In this document: positions 17,455 to 24,973 of the stretch, one piece after another
How positions within the stretch are numbered: the first letter of the stretch is position 1
Layout: every line of letters begins with the position of its first letter
NCBI GenBank assembly: GCA_902785575.1
Contig: CACZZF010000008.1
Span: 41,237-105,236, forward strand
DNA: 64,000 bases
Source of the DNA: an uncultured Bacteroidia bacterium
GTDB lineage: Bacteria > Bacteroidota > Bacteroidia > Bacteroidales > UBA932
Direction: 5' to 3'
Position numbers and translations under genes: made by a program
The notes under the pieces: model-generated
What the model saw: the letters and a program-made list of their open reading frames with translations, nothing else
Told to the model about the DNA's origin: nothing
Database searches by the model: none

Positions 17455-18663
17455 ATGAAACGACTTTTACTAATATCGATCTTTTCTCTGCTGCTTTGTT
17501 CTTGCGGAGATCGTGATCCATATAAGATGACATTTGTCAGTATGTCCTCTCTTGAGATCAAGGATGACTTCTGGACTCCCTATTTCCTTATTCACAAAGA
17601 CATAACCCTCCCGCTTGCGGTCAGCTGGACTGAGAGCCACTTTGACTCTCCGATGGTCCCCAAGGCAATCGAGGGCATCGCATATTCCCTACAGTTCGAG
17701 AAGGACACGGAACTGGCGGTTAAGCGTAGCTCATGGGTGACGAGATTGAAAAACGAGGCCGGCCAGCGGCAGGCTGTGGCGGACACTTGCGAGGTCAGCA
17801 GTGCCGTCACAAAGGTTTTCAACGATGCTGACCTGCTTAGAATCAGCGGCGACGGGAATTATGCGGATAATCTGGAGCAAACTCTTTATAATGAGGTGCT
17901 TCCGGCCATTTCCTTGAAAGGTGATCGTTTTTTTTCAAAATCTCCTTTGTCGTCCTCAGGAAACTTCTCCCGCCTGACTTGGGAAGAGACTCAAGGCAGC
18001 GCCATGGATCTGTTCCGTATCATTCCATATTTGGGAAATATCGTCTATGGCACTTCCAAAGAAGCCCTGTGGGTAAACCTCTACATGTCCGGCAATGCGA
18101 AAGTCAAATTTGCCGGTGAAGATATAATCGTTCATCAGACAACTACCTATCCTTGGGATGGCTATGTGGCTCTGCAACTGGAGCTTCCGAAGCCCCTCAA
18201 AGCAGAGATCCGTCTCCGGATACCATCGTGGTGCGAAGATTTCACTTTAAGTGTAAATGGCAGATCTGACGAGAGTGTTAAGGTTGATGCCGGATATGCG
18301 GTACTTAGTCGCAAATGGCAGGATGGCGACAACATCGAACTGGTGCTTGACATGCCTGTGAAGACTGTCGATGCCACTTATTTTGGAAAGAAAGAGGAAG
18401 GGAAACGGGCTGTTCGGCGCGGCCCTATAGTCTATTGCATAGAAGAAAAGGATAATCCCTTCGGATTTGACACTCTGTACTTGTCAAAGAATATGGAATT
18501 CGGCCTGGAAAGGTTGCCCAAAGCCGAGTGGTGTGGCCATAGCTTGATGAGAATAACGGCAAAGACCCCTGATGCAGGGGTCCTAACCTTTATACCATAT
18601 TTCGCTTGGGGCAATCGTGGCCCCGGAAAGATGGAAGTATTCGTTCCTTATCAAGGCAATTAA
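17455..18663 (+). CDS. Shortened GH127-like protein (beta-L-arabinofuranosidase relative)
   Basis: The 402-residue lipoprotein (LLLCSC) resembles GH127 at both ends: [17 protein letters not shown] near 40, then [29 protein letters not shown] around 130-160, [29 protein letters not shown] and the [11 protein letters not shown] end. Family members are usually 600-650 residues. Here about 200 residues of the helical barrel are missing between AYSLQFEKD and ADTCEVSS. The family's CCPPN metal/nucleophile motif is replaced by TQGSAMDLF. It therefore looks internally deleted and probably non-catalytic as a GH127, although the frame is intact and a good promoter is present. It may be a degrading gene or a binding protein. 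It converges on the next gene with a 4-bp overlap of stop codons. Confidence 0.65.
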   Translation: MKRLLLISIFSLLLCSCGDRDPYKMTFVSMSSLEIKDDFWTPYFLIHKDITLPLAVSWTESHFDSPMVPKAIEGIAYSLQFEKDTELAVKRSSWVTRLKNEAGQRQAVADTCEVSSAVTKVFNDADLLRISGDGNYADNLEQTLYNEVLPAISLKGDRFFSKSPLSSSGNFSRLTWEETQGSAMDLFRIIPYLGNIVYGTSKEALWVNLYMSGNAKVKFAGEDIIVHQTTTYPWDGYVALQLELPKPLKAEIRLRIPSWCEDFTLSVNGRSDESVKVDAGYAVLSRKWQDGDNIELVLDMPVKTVDATYFGKKEEGKRAVRRGPIVYCIEEKDNPFGFDTLYLSKNMEFGLERLPKAEWCGHSLMRITAKTPDAGVLTFIPYFAWGNRGPGKMEVFVPYQGN

Positions 18664-20384
18664 TACTCCTTGACGACCTTGAGAAGCCTGTCGGGATAGT
18701 TGGAGATGATGGCGTCGACTCCGGCGTCGATAAGACGTCGCATCTCATCCGGATCGTCCACGGTCCAAGTGTTCACCTTCATTCCCTTGGCGTGAGCCTT
18801 GTCAACAAGAGCCTTGTCCACATTCTCATGAGGGGCGCTAAGCCACTGGGGAGTGAAGTTCAGAAGACTCATATACTGGTCGAAATCAGTCTCCCACTCC
18901 TCCACAAGGAAAGCGAGTGTGTGGCCGGGATATTTCTCATTGATGTAATTGAGAGCCCTTTCGTCAAAGCACTGAATCATAAGACGGTCACCGAGACCAA
19001 GAGAATCCAACATGGCGACGCAAAGGTCTGTATATTCATGATATTCAGGCCAATCCACGCCTTCAACCCCACCATCGTAATCGGGATCGCTCTTGATTTC
19101 GATGTCGTAATGCATGGGATAATGGCCATTCTCCTTCGTCCAGGCCTCAACCGCGGAGATCACCTCTGAGGCGATGGGCTTGCAAAGGGGCATGCAATGC
19201 TTCTCGGGCCACCCGGGATTGTATTTGACTCCCACATCCCATTTTGCTATCTCGCTGTAAGGAAGGTGATAGAGATAGGTCTTGGGATCACTGCCCAAAA
19301 CGGGCTTTCCGTCCGGACGAGTAGAGTAACGAGGGTGGAAGTATTTATCGTGGGAGAGGACTACCTTCTTGTCTTTAGTGACACAAAGGTCCATCTCAAG
19401 AGTGTTGACACCCAACTTCACGGAATTGAGCATCGCGGGAAGAGACTCCTCAGGATAAAGCCCCATGCCACCCCTATGAGCCTCGACATCAATAACATAC
19501 TTGGGAGCCTCGGCTACTGGCTCAGCTTTTTTCTGCTCAGGAGCGGCGCCGTAATGAAGCGTGGCCTTCACAGGATAATGATCGGAGACAAATGGAGCGC
19601 CGGGATAAGCCTGCCTGATAACCTCAAATTTATCACAACCTGAGAAGCCGGAATAAAAAACATAGTCGATAGGCTTGTCGCTTGTGACCTTGCCCCAATC
19701 ATGCCATGTGACCTCATTATCGGTCACGGGAGCGGTCTGGCGGGCATCAGCCATCAGTTCGCGAAGCGCCTCGAGGCATGGATCATCCGGATAGACGTTC
19801 ATGTCTCCAGTGAGGATCATAGGATAACCTTCCGGATTCATCGCGCCGATACGCTCGACTAAGAGCAGCAGGCCATTGCGACGGGCCTCCTTGCCAACAT
19901 GGTCAAGATGAGTATTGACAAAATAGAAATTACGGTCGGCCACCTTGTCGTGGAGCAAAGTCCAAGTGGCCGTGCGGCGGCAAGCGGCATCCCATCCCAA
20001 AGACGGCTCGAAAGGAGTCTCGGAGAGCCAGTAAGTCCCCCACTCTTTCAACTCTATACGCTCAGTGTCATAAAAGACGGACATATGCTCGCCATCATGG
20101 ACACCGTCCTCCCGGCCGACCCCGACACATTTGTAACCAGGGCAGTGCTCAACGAAGTAATCCAATTGGAAATCAAGAGCTTCCTGCACACCGAAAACAG
20201 CGGGTTTTTGGTCTAGGATCATAGCGCAAGCGGCGTCACGGCGGTTCTCCCAGGCATTGTCTCCGTCTTTGGCGGTGCCGTAACGGACGTTGAAGGACAT
20301 GACAGGGAGAGTCTCAGACGCCTTGTCATTCTTGCATGATAAAGCCATAAGAGGCAATAACGCCAGAAGGAATATTCGTTTCAT
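18660..20384 (-). CDS. Exported two-domain phosphoesterase: EEP phosphatase + glycerophosphodiester phosphodiesterase
   Basis: The 574-residue lipoprotein (PLMALSC) carries two enzymes. Residues about 25-275 are an endonuclease/exonuclease/phosphatase fold ([46 protein letters not shown]). Residues about 295-574 are a GDPD barrel ([49 protein letters not shown]). Both sets of metal and catalytic residues look complete. A protein that can cut a phosphodiester and then remove the phosphate would suit a glycan with glycerophosphate or phosphodiester groups; that is inference. It is separated from the ROK kinase gene by tandem repeats, so it may be transcribed on its own. Confidence 0.88.
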   Translation of the reverse strand: MKRIFLLALLPLMALSCKNDKASETLPVMSFNVRYGTAKDGDNAWENRRDAACAMILDQKPAVFGVQEALDFQLDYFVEHCPGYKCVGVGREDGVHDGEHMSVFYDTERIELKEWGTYWLSETPFEPSLGWDAACRRTATWTLLHDKVADRNFYFVNTHLDHVGKEARRNGLLLLVERIGAMNPEGYPMILTGDMNVYPDDPCLEALRELMADARQTAPVTDNEVTWHDWGKVTSDKPIDYVFYSGFSGCDKFEVIRQAYPGAPFVSDHYPVKATLHYGAAPEQKKAEPVAEAPKYVIDVEAHRGGMGLYPEESLPAMLNSVKLGVNTLEMDLCVTKDKKVVLSHDKYFHPRYSTRPDGKPVLGSDPKTYLYHLPYSEIAKWDVGVKYNPGWPEKHCMPLCKPIASEVISAVEAWTKENGHYPMHYDIEIKSDPDYDGGVEGVDWPEYHEYTDLCVAMLDSLGLGDRLMIQCFDERALNYINEKYPGHTLAFLVEEWETDFDQYMSLLNFTPQWLSAPHENVDKALVDKAHAKGMKVNTWTVDDPDEMRRLIDAGVDAIISNYPDRLLKVVKEY

Positions 20385-20423
20385 ATTGTTGATTATTAGA
20401 TTCTTCTAAGTATTAGATTCTTC

Positions 20424-20498
20424 ACTTCGTTCAGAATGACACACTTCGTTCAGAATGACAAACTTCGTTCAGAATGACACACTCGTTCAGAATGACAA
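20424..20498. repeat. Tandem repeat: four 19-bp units of the dispersed element
   Basis: Units acttcgttcagaatgacac or close variants start at 20424, 20443, 20462 and 20481. The last lacks one base. The unit is one half of the dispersed palindrome family described at 9275, here expanded in tandem between two co-directional genes. Confidence 0.8.
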
Positions 20499-20499
20499 A

Positions 20500-21333
20500 C
20501 TATAATTCTCCGCAAAGAAGGGCGGCGCCGAGAATTCCGGGATGATCCAGGTCGGTGGCGTACAAATTGAGGTTCTCTATGCTCTTTGGATAAGGGAACT
20601 CATTGATAACCTTCCACATAGGCTTACTGTAGAGAGGGAAAGCCTTGGCGATGCTCCCGCCCAGGATTATGACAGACGGATCATATGCGTACATAATCAT
20701 CTGGACCAGTTTACCGATATGGTAGCCGAATTCATCCATGATTGCCAACGCAGCAGGATCCCCTCCGGCCGCCGCGATAGCGGTGTCCTTTCCTGTGGTT
20801 CCCTTGCCCACAAAGAAACGGCTGCTGCAGTAATACTCGTAATCCTTGTCGAGATAAGGAATACTGCCTATCTCGCCCGCACCGGCATTGCGTCCGTGAT
20901 AAAGGCATCCGTTTACTACGAGCGATCCTCCCACACCTGTGCCGAGAGTGGCGCAGAAAGCCTCCTTGTGGGGGCCGTCCTTGCCGAAACGAGTCACACC
21001 GAGAGCGAAGCAGTTGCAGTCGTTATCCACAGCGACATTGATATGGTACCTGTCCTCCAGGACATCCTTCAGATGAACCTCTTGCCAGGAAGGAATTCCA
21101 ACCACGTTATAGACTATACCCTTCTCGGTGTCGACAACGGATGGGACTCCAATACCTATTCCATCCACATCCGGAGTCATCAAGGCGTCAATCAAGCGGA
21201 ACAACTGCTCCAGTACTTCACGCTCGCTGCCACAGGACAAAGTGGGTTCAGAAATGATCCTGCCTATCTTCCCATCGGGAAGGACGGTCGCCACACGAAC
21301 ATTGGTTCCGCCAAGATCAATAGCGATTCTCAT
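20500..21333 (-). CDS. ROK-family sugar kinase
   Basis: The 277-residue cytoplasmic protein has the ROK/ASKHA phosphate motif DLGGTNVRVATV (6-17), the catalytic Asp in VDNDCNCFAL (about 103), and glycine-rich GTGVGGSLVVNG and GGSIAKAF segments. It phosphorylates a hexose such as glucose, mannose or fructose released by the glycosidases. The usual ROK zinc motif CxCGxxGCxE is absent; the matching stretch reads GEIGSIPYLDKDYEYYC. This places it among the zinc-free members. It follows the MGH1 gene by 13 bp in one operon. Confidence 0.88.
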   Translation of the reverse strand: MRIAIDLGGTNVRVATVLPDGKIGRIISEPTLSCGSEREVLEQLFRLIDALMTPDVDGIGIGVPSVVDTEKGIVYNVVGIPSWQEVHLKDVLEDRYHINVAVDNDCNCFALGVTRFGKDGPHKEAFCATLGTGVGGSLVVNGCLYHGRNAGAGEIGSIPYLDKDYEYYCSSRFFVGKGTTGKDTAIAAAGGDPAALAIMDEFGYHIGKLVQMIMYAYDPSVIILGGSIAKAFPLYSKPMWKVINEFPYPKSIENLNLYATDLDHPGILGAALLCGEL

Positions 21334-21346
21334 AACTGTTAATAAG

Positions 21347-22948
21347 CTATAGTGTTATCTTACCGCTTTTCTCCACATGGACGGTAGCGGCCTGTCCGTC
21401 TCCCCAAGTGACGGTGAGATCAAAAGGTATATTTGTGGTTACTGTGATGATTGGTTTGTCAGAAGCGGACTTACGGGAGGCTGCCTTTAGAGACACGACC
21501 CCTTCCGGGCCGAACGGATACCTGTCGATTCCGTGTGCCTCGAGGTTATGGACATCCCACTCGACCTTGCCCTCGCTGAAATCAGAACGGATCCCGAGGA
21601 TATATTCAATGAAAACAGCGATCGGCGGCAGACCAGTCCAACCGACAAAGTCCTTGCGGGCCATGAAGCCGGGAGCCGTCTCCTCAGGAGAGTAATATTC
21701 CCAGAAAGTGCCTGTGTCCTGCCATACCTTGAACACGTTGTCATAGTGGTTCTTCGCGATCTCCATTGCCTCCTGGCGATAACCTCTCTCCCACAAGCCG
21801 CTGATCACCATATAGTTGGCTCCAGGCCAGATTCCGCCCTGCCAATAACGGCCTTTAGGATTGTACTTCGGATGATCCGCCGACAGAGAAGGCACCCTGT
21901 GTACTCTGGAGAACTCTTTCTCATCCGACAGATGGGCTACAATGCGATCCAATTTATCCTTGTCCAGGACATCTGTCTTGAGAGCCCAGAAAGCGGAGAT
22001 ACCCTTAGTGGAATTTTTGCTACCGTCTCCATAAACATCGTACAGGAAGCCAGTCTCCTCATCCCACATATTCTCATTTATCCATTTCTTGAGATATTTC
22101 ATCTCGTCCTCCATCTCCTCAATCTCCTGCCAACGCTCGATGTAGAACCCGATCTGCATCAGGCAGTCATTGACCAGATACTGCTGGAGGTTAGTGTCCA
22201 GCCAGGTCATGTGGCCGTTGGAGAAAATCTGGTTGTAGCCTTCCGGAACCCTAGGCATGTTATCCATACCCGTTCCCCAGCCGCTGGACCAGTAAGTCCC
22301 GTCCTTCCAGGTGCGGTTGAGCTTCCACCACTGGGCGTAGGCGACCAGTGCGGGAAAAACCCTATGCAAGCGGTCGATATCGCCGAACTGCTTGTAATAC
22401 AGCAACTCAGCCCAAGGCAGAAGATTGGGTCCAGTCGAGGTCGGGTCATAGCGCTCGAAACAATCGGAGCCGTCAGCCCTGATCTCACGGCAGATGAAAC
22501 CGTCCTGGTGCTGCTTGGCGTAGAAGTTATCCAGCGTCCTCTGGAAAGGGAAGAAACGGTAACCGTAACGGGCGAACATCATCATGAAAGAATCGTCCCA
22601 CATGAATATGTTGCCGTTGTAGGCGACATCGAGGTAAGGAGACACAAAGCCGGAACCTTCCTGAGGCTGACGGATATTCCCGACAGCGATCTGCCAGGCA
22701 TGCCAATACATCTCGATCTCTTTCTCATGTCCCTCCCAGATTGGCGCGGGAAGGATTTTCTGGGCCTCCTTAAATGACTTGGGGGCCTTGGTCTCGGGTT
22801 TCATCGTACGGAAAGGATTCTCCGACACGAAGATATTCTTTACATACGTGTTCTTGTACGGAAGGTCGTACGGGCCGGACTTCAGGTCCTGTGCCATCAA
22901 CGACGCGGCTCCAAGGACGAGGAGAGCGGTGAGGAATAATCTTTTCAT
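21347..22948 (-). CDS. Exported MGH1/GH63-like glycoside hydrolase
   Basis: The 533-residue protein has a signal peptide (to SLMAQ, about residue 20) and an (alpha/alpha)6-barrel region. It is recognised by FMWDDSFMMMFARYGY, KQHQDGFICREI, WQGGIWPGANYMVISGL and DTGTFWEYYSPEETAPG, motifs shared by the mannosylglycerate-hydrolase-like (MGH1), GH63 and GH37 group. Family members cut alpha-glucosides or alpha-mannosides. The conserved WDD and the EYY glutamate fit acid and base roles. A small beta domain ends the protein. Its start overlaps the stop of the phosphatase gene by ATGA (22945-22948), so the two are translationally coupled. The exact substrate is unknown; context suggests mannose-rich glycans. 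Confidence 0.85.
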   Translation of the reverse strand: MKRLFLTALLVLGAASLMAQDLKSGPYDLPYKNTYVKNIFVSENPFRTMKPETKAPKSFKEAQKILPAPIWEGHEKEIEMYWHAWQIAVGNIRQPQEGSGFVSPYLDVAYNGNIFMWDDSFMMMFARYGYRFFPFQRTLDNFYAKQHQDGFICREIRADGSDCFERYDPTSTGPNLLPWAELLYYKQFGDIDRLHRVFPALVAYAQWWKLNRTWKDGTYWSSGWGTGMDNMPRVPEGYNQIFSNGHMTWLDTNLQQYLVNDCLMQIGFYIERWQEIEEMEDEMKYLKKWINENMWDEETGFLYDVYGDGSKNSTKGISAFWALKTDVLDKDKLDRIVAHLSDEKEFSRVHRVPSLSADHPKYNPKGRYWQGGIWPGANYMVISGLWERGYRQEAMEIAKNHYDNVFKVWQDTGTFWEYYSPEETAPGFMARKDFVGWTGLPPIAVFIEYILGIRSDFSEGKVEWDVHNLEAHGIDRYPFGPEGVVSLKAASRKSASDKPIITVTTNIPFDLTVTWGDGQAATVHVEKSGKITL

Positions 22949-24879
22949 TTCTTTACAATACGTTTGATCGCCCGAGCGATGTCATAATTCATATAAGTGC
23001 CTTTGAATTCCTGAGATCCAGGTCCATAAGCGAACACCGGCAGAGCCAGAGGCGTGTGGTCGTCGGAATTATAAATAGCCAGGACATGGCCGGTCTCCAA
23101 GTCACCATCAAGTATGGTGAGACCGCCAGTCTCGTGGTCAGCTGTGACCACGACGAGTGTCTCCCCGTTACTGTCGGCGAACTTAAGCGCCTCAGCCACA
23201 GCGAGGTCGAAACTCAAAGTTTCGATTATTGAGGCGGGAAGGCAGTCCGAATGCCCGGCATAATCGATCTTAGCCCCCTCGACCATGAGGAAGAATCCTT
23301 TCTTGGAGGAATTCTGGAGTTTGGCGATGGACTCTTTGGTTATGTCAGCAAGGAAGCTCAATGTCTCCTGACGGGCATACGCTCCCATCCTCTGATCGGC
23401 ACAAATCACCCTGCCGGGAATGGAACTGACACTCAAAGCGTCATGAGTGTAGTTGAATCCGTTAGCCTTAATCGCGTTCATAAGGTCAAAGCCGTCCTCA
23501 CGGGGATCCTCGAAATAGTCGGTTCCGCTTCCGGCGAGAAGATCAAGAGTCTTGTTGGTGGCCAAGTAGCGTGTGACCTTGTCAATGCTGTCGCGCTCAG
23601 CGGTATGGGCATAGAAAACACTGGGAGTCGCGTCGGCCATATCACCCAAGGTGACAACACCTACAGCCTTCCCCTGAGCATGGAAATAATCACTCAATGA
23701 AGGATACTCAACGGAGCCGTCCTCGTTGGAGGCGATATGCCTTGTCCAAGACATCTCACCCGTGGCGAGAGCGCTGCCTCCGGAAGCCGAGTCACCGATG
23801 AAATCGTCATGAGGATTATAGAACTGAAGTCCCATATTCTTCATTCTCAGCATAGAAAGGTCACGGCCATTGGCATACGCTCCAGAAAGTATCTGGTTCA
23901 ATCCCATACCGTCTCCGATAAGGAATATGACGTTTTTCACCTTCTTGGAAGAACCGTCGTTCCTATAAGTGGGAGTGTAGACCTCAATGCCCTTATCCAG
24001 CTGCATTTTCTCGTTTTGGAAGCCCTGGAAATCACGGGTGGCCTTGTCAAGTTTCTTGGTACCGGTGACACCGGCCTGGACGGCGTGGCGTCCCATCCTG
24101 AAGTTCTTGTTGGTCCAGTCAGAAAAGAAAAGGGCGCACTTGGCAGGATAGTCTGTGTTGAATATATCCACTCCAAGCCTCTGAAGGGTAAAATATGCTG
24201 TGGTTCCTTCGGGGGCGTCCCAGAAGCGGATCGGTTTCCCTGCCGCATGAGCGGTCTCAATGGCCCTTGTAACGGCCTCCATCTCAGGTTTGATCATCCT
24301 GCCCTTGCCGTTCCAATGACGGGCGAACTTGCGGAAATCGGTGCTGATCATCGCTATACGAGCCAGCTGATCAGGAGTGTACTGAAGTTTCCCGTCCGTA
24401 AAATCCCCGTCAAACCACAGCCAAGAAGGCCACTTGTCAAAGTCCTCAGGATCCGGCCTGTCTCCGGTAATGACAATCTTCACACCATTCTGAGAACAGA
24501 ACACATCCGGGAATTCCTCCGCCAAGGCGATCACACCGGGAAGGGACTCCCCTGTCTTAAGATCAACCATAAGCTGAAGCTGATCACCGCTTCCCTTCCA
24601 CATCTTTCCGCCATTTTCACGGAAAACCTTGACTATCGGCTCAATATACATCGTCCTAAGACTCCTGTCCGCCTTTAAGTCCTTGAGATTGTGAGCGACC
24701 AGGATCTCACCGTCCTTCAGGAACACATCGGCCTCAATCGAGGTGCAATGCTGGGAATATGCCTCCCAGAAAGGGACTGTACGATCATAGTCGTTGTGGG
24801 AATGATAAGCTATCGGACGCTGGGCCTGGAGAGTCAGGCTAATCGCCGCAACCGCAAAGATTATCAGTATTTTACGCAT
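22945..24879 (-). CDS. Exported fusion of a GDPD/PI-PLC-like domain and alkaline phosphatase
   Basis: The 644-residue protein has a signal peptide (to LTLQAQ). Residues about 20-265 are a PI-PLC/GDPD-like barrel (AYHSHNDYDRTVPFWEAY, SIEADVFLKDGEILVAH, FNTDYPAKCALFF). Residues about 315-644 are an alkaline phosphatase (FLIGDGMGLNQI, GDSASGGSALATGE with the nucleophile serine, KIDYAGHSDC, VVTADHETGGL). The second domain keeps the metal ligands expected for activity. The first lacks some classic GDPD residues and may only bind. This is the second protein in the locus that joins a phosphodiesterase fold with a phosphatase fold. It leads the AP-MGH1-ROK operon. Confidence 0.87.
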   Translation of the reverse strand: MRKILIIFAVAAISLTLQAQRPIAYHSHNDYDRTVPFWEAYSQHCTSIEADVFLKDGEILVAHNLKDLKADRSLRTMYIEPIVKVFRENGGKMWKGSGDQLQLMVDLKTGESLPGVIALAEEFPDVFCSQNGVKIVITGDRPDPEDFDKWPSWLWFDGDFTDGKLQYTPDQLARIAMISTDFRKFARHWNGKGRMIKPEMEAVTRAIETAHAAGKPIRFWDAPEGTTAYFTLQRLGVDIFNTDYPAKCALFFSDWTNKNFRMGRHAVQAGVTGTKKLDKATRDFQGFQNEKMQLDKGIEVYTPTYRNDGSSKKVKNVIFLIGDGMGLNQILSGAYANGRDLSMLRMKNMGLQFYNPHDDFIGDSASGGSALATGEMSWTRHIASNEDGSVEYPSLSDYFHAQGKAVGVVTLGDMADATPSVFYAHTAERDSIDKVTRYLATNKTLDLLAGSGTDYFEDPREDGFDLMNAIKANGFNYTHDALSVSSIPGRVICADQRMGAYARQETLSFLADITKESIAKLQNSSKKGFFLMVEGAKIDYAGHSDCLPASIIETLSFDLAVAEALKFADSNGETLVVVTADHETGGLTILDGDLETGHVLAIYNSDDHTPLALPVFAYGPGSQEFKGTYMNYDIARAIKRIVKK

Positions 24880-24908
24880 ATTGTTACACTTTGTTTTTAA
24901 TCATTTAA

Positions 24909-24973
24909 AGATCCTTCGTCGGCTAGCCTTCTCAGGATGACAAAATTGTCATTCTGAGCGAAGCGAAGAATCT
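24909..24973. repeat. Two head-to-head copies of the dispersed palindromic element
   Basis: gatccttcgtc...ggatgaca (24909-24942) and tgtcattctgagcg...agaatct (24946-24973) lie back to back between two co-directional genes. The right end overlaps the GH92 stop codon. Confidence 0.65.

Noticed and set aside
20424..20498. CRISPR-like array
   Set aside because: The 19-bp units are contiguous with no spacers, and no cas genes are present.
21533..22777. Plus-strand 414-residue frame
   Set aside because: Antisense shadow of the well-supported MGH1-type glycosidase; no recognisable domain and no promoter.
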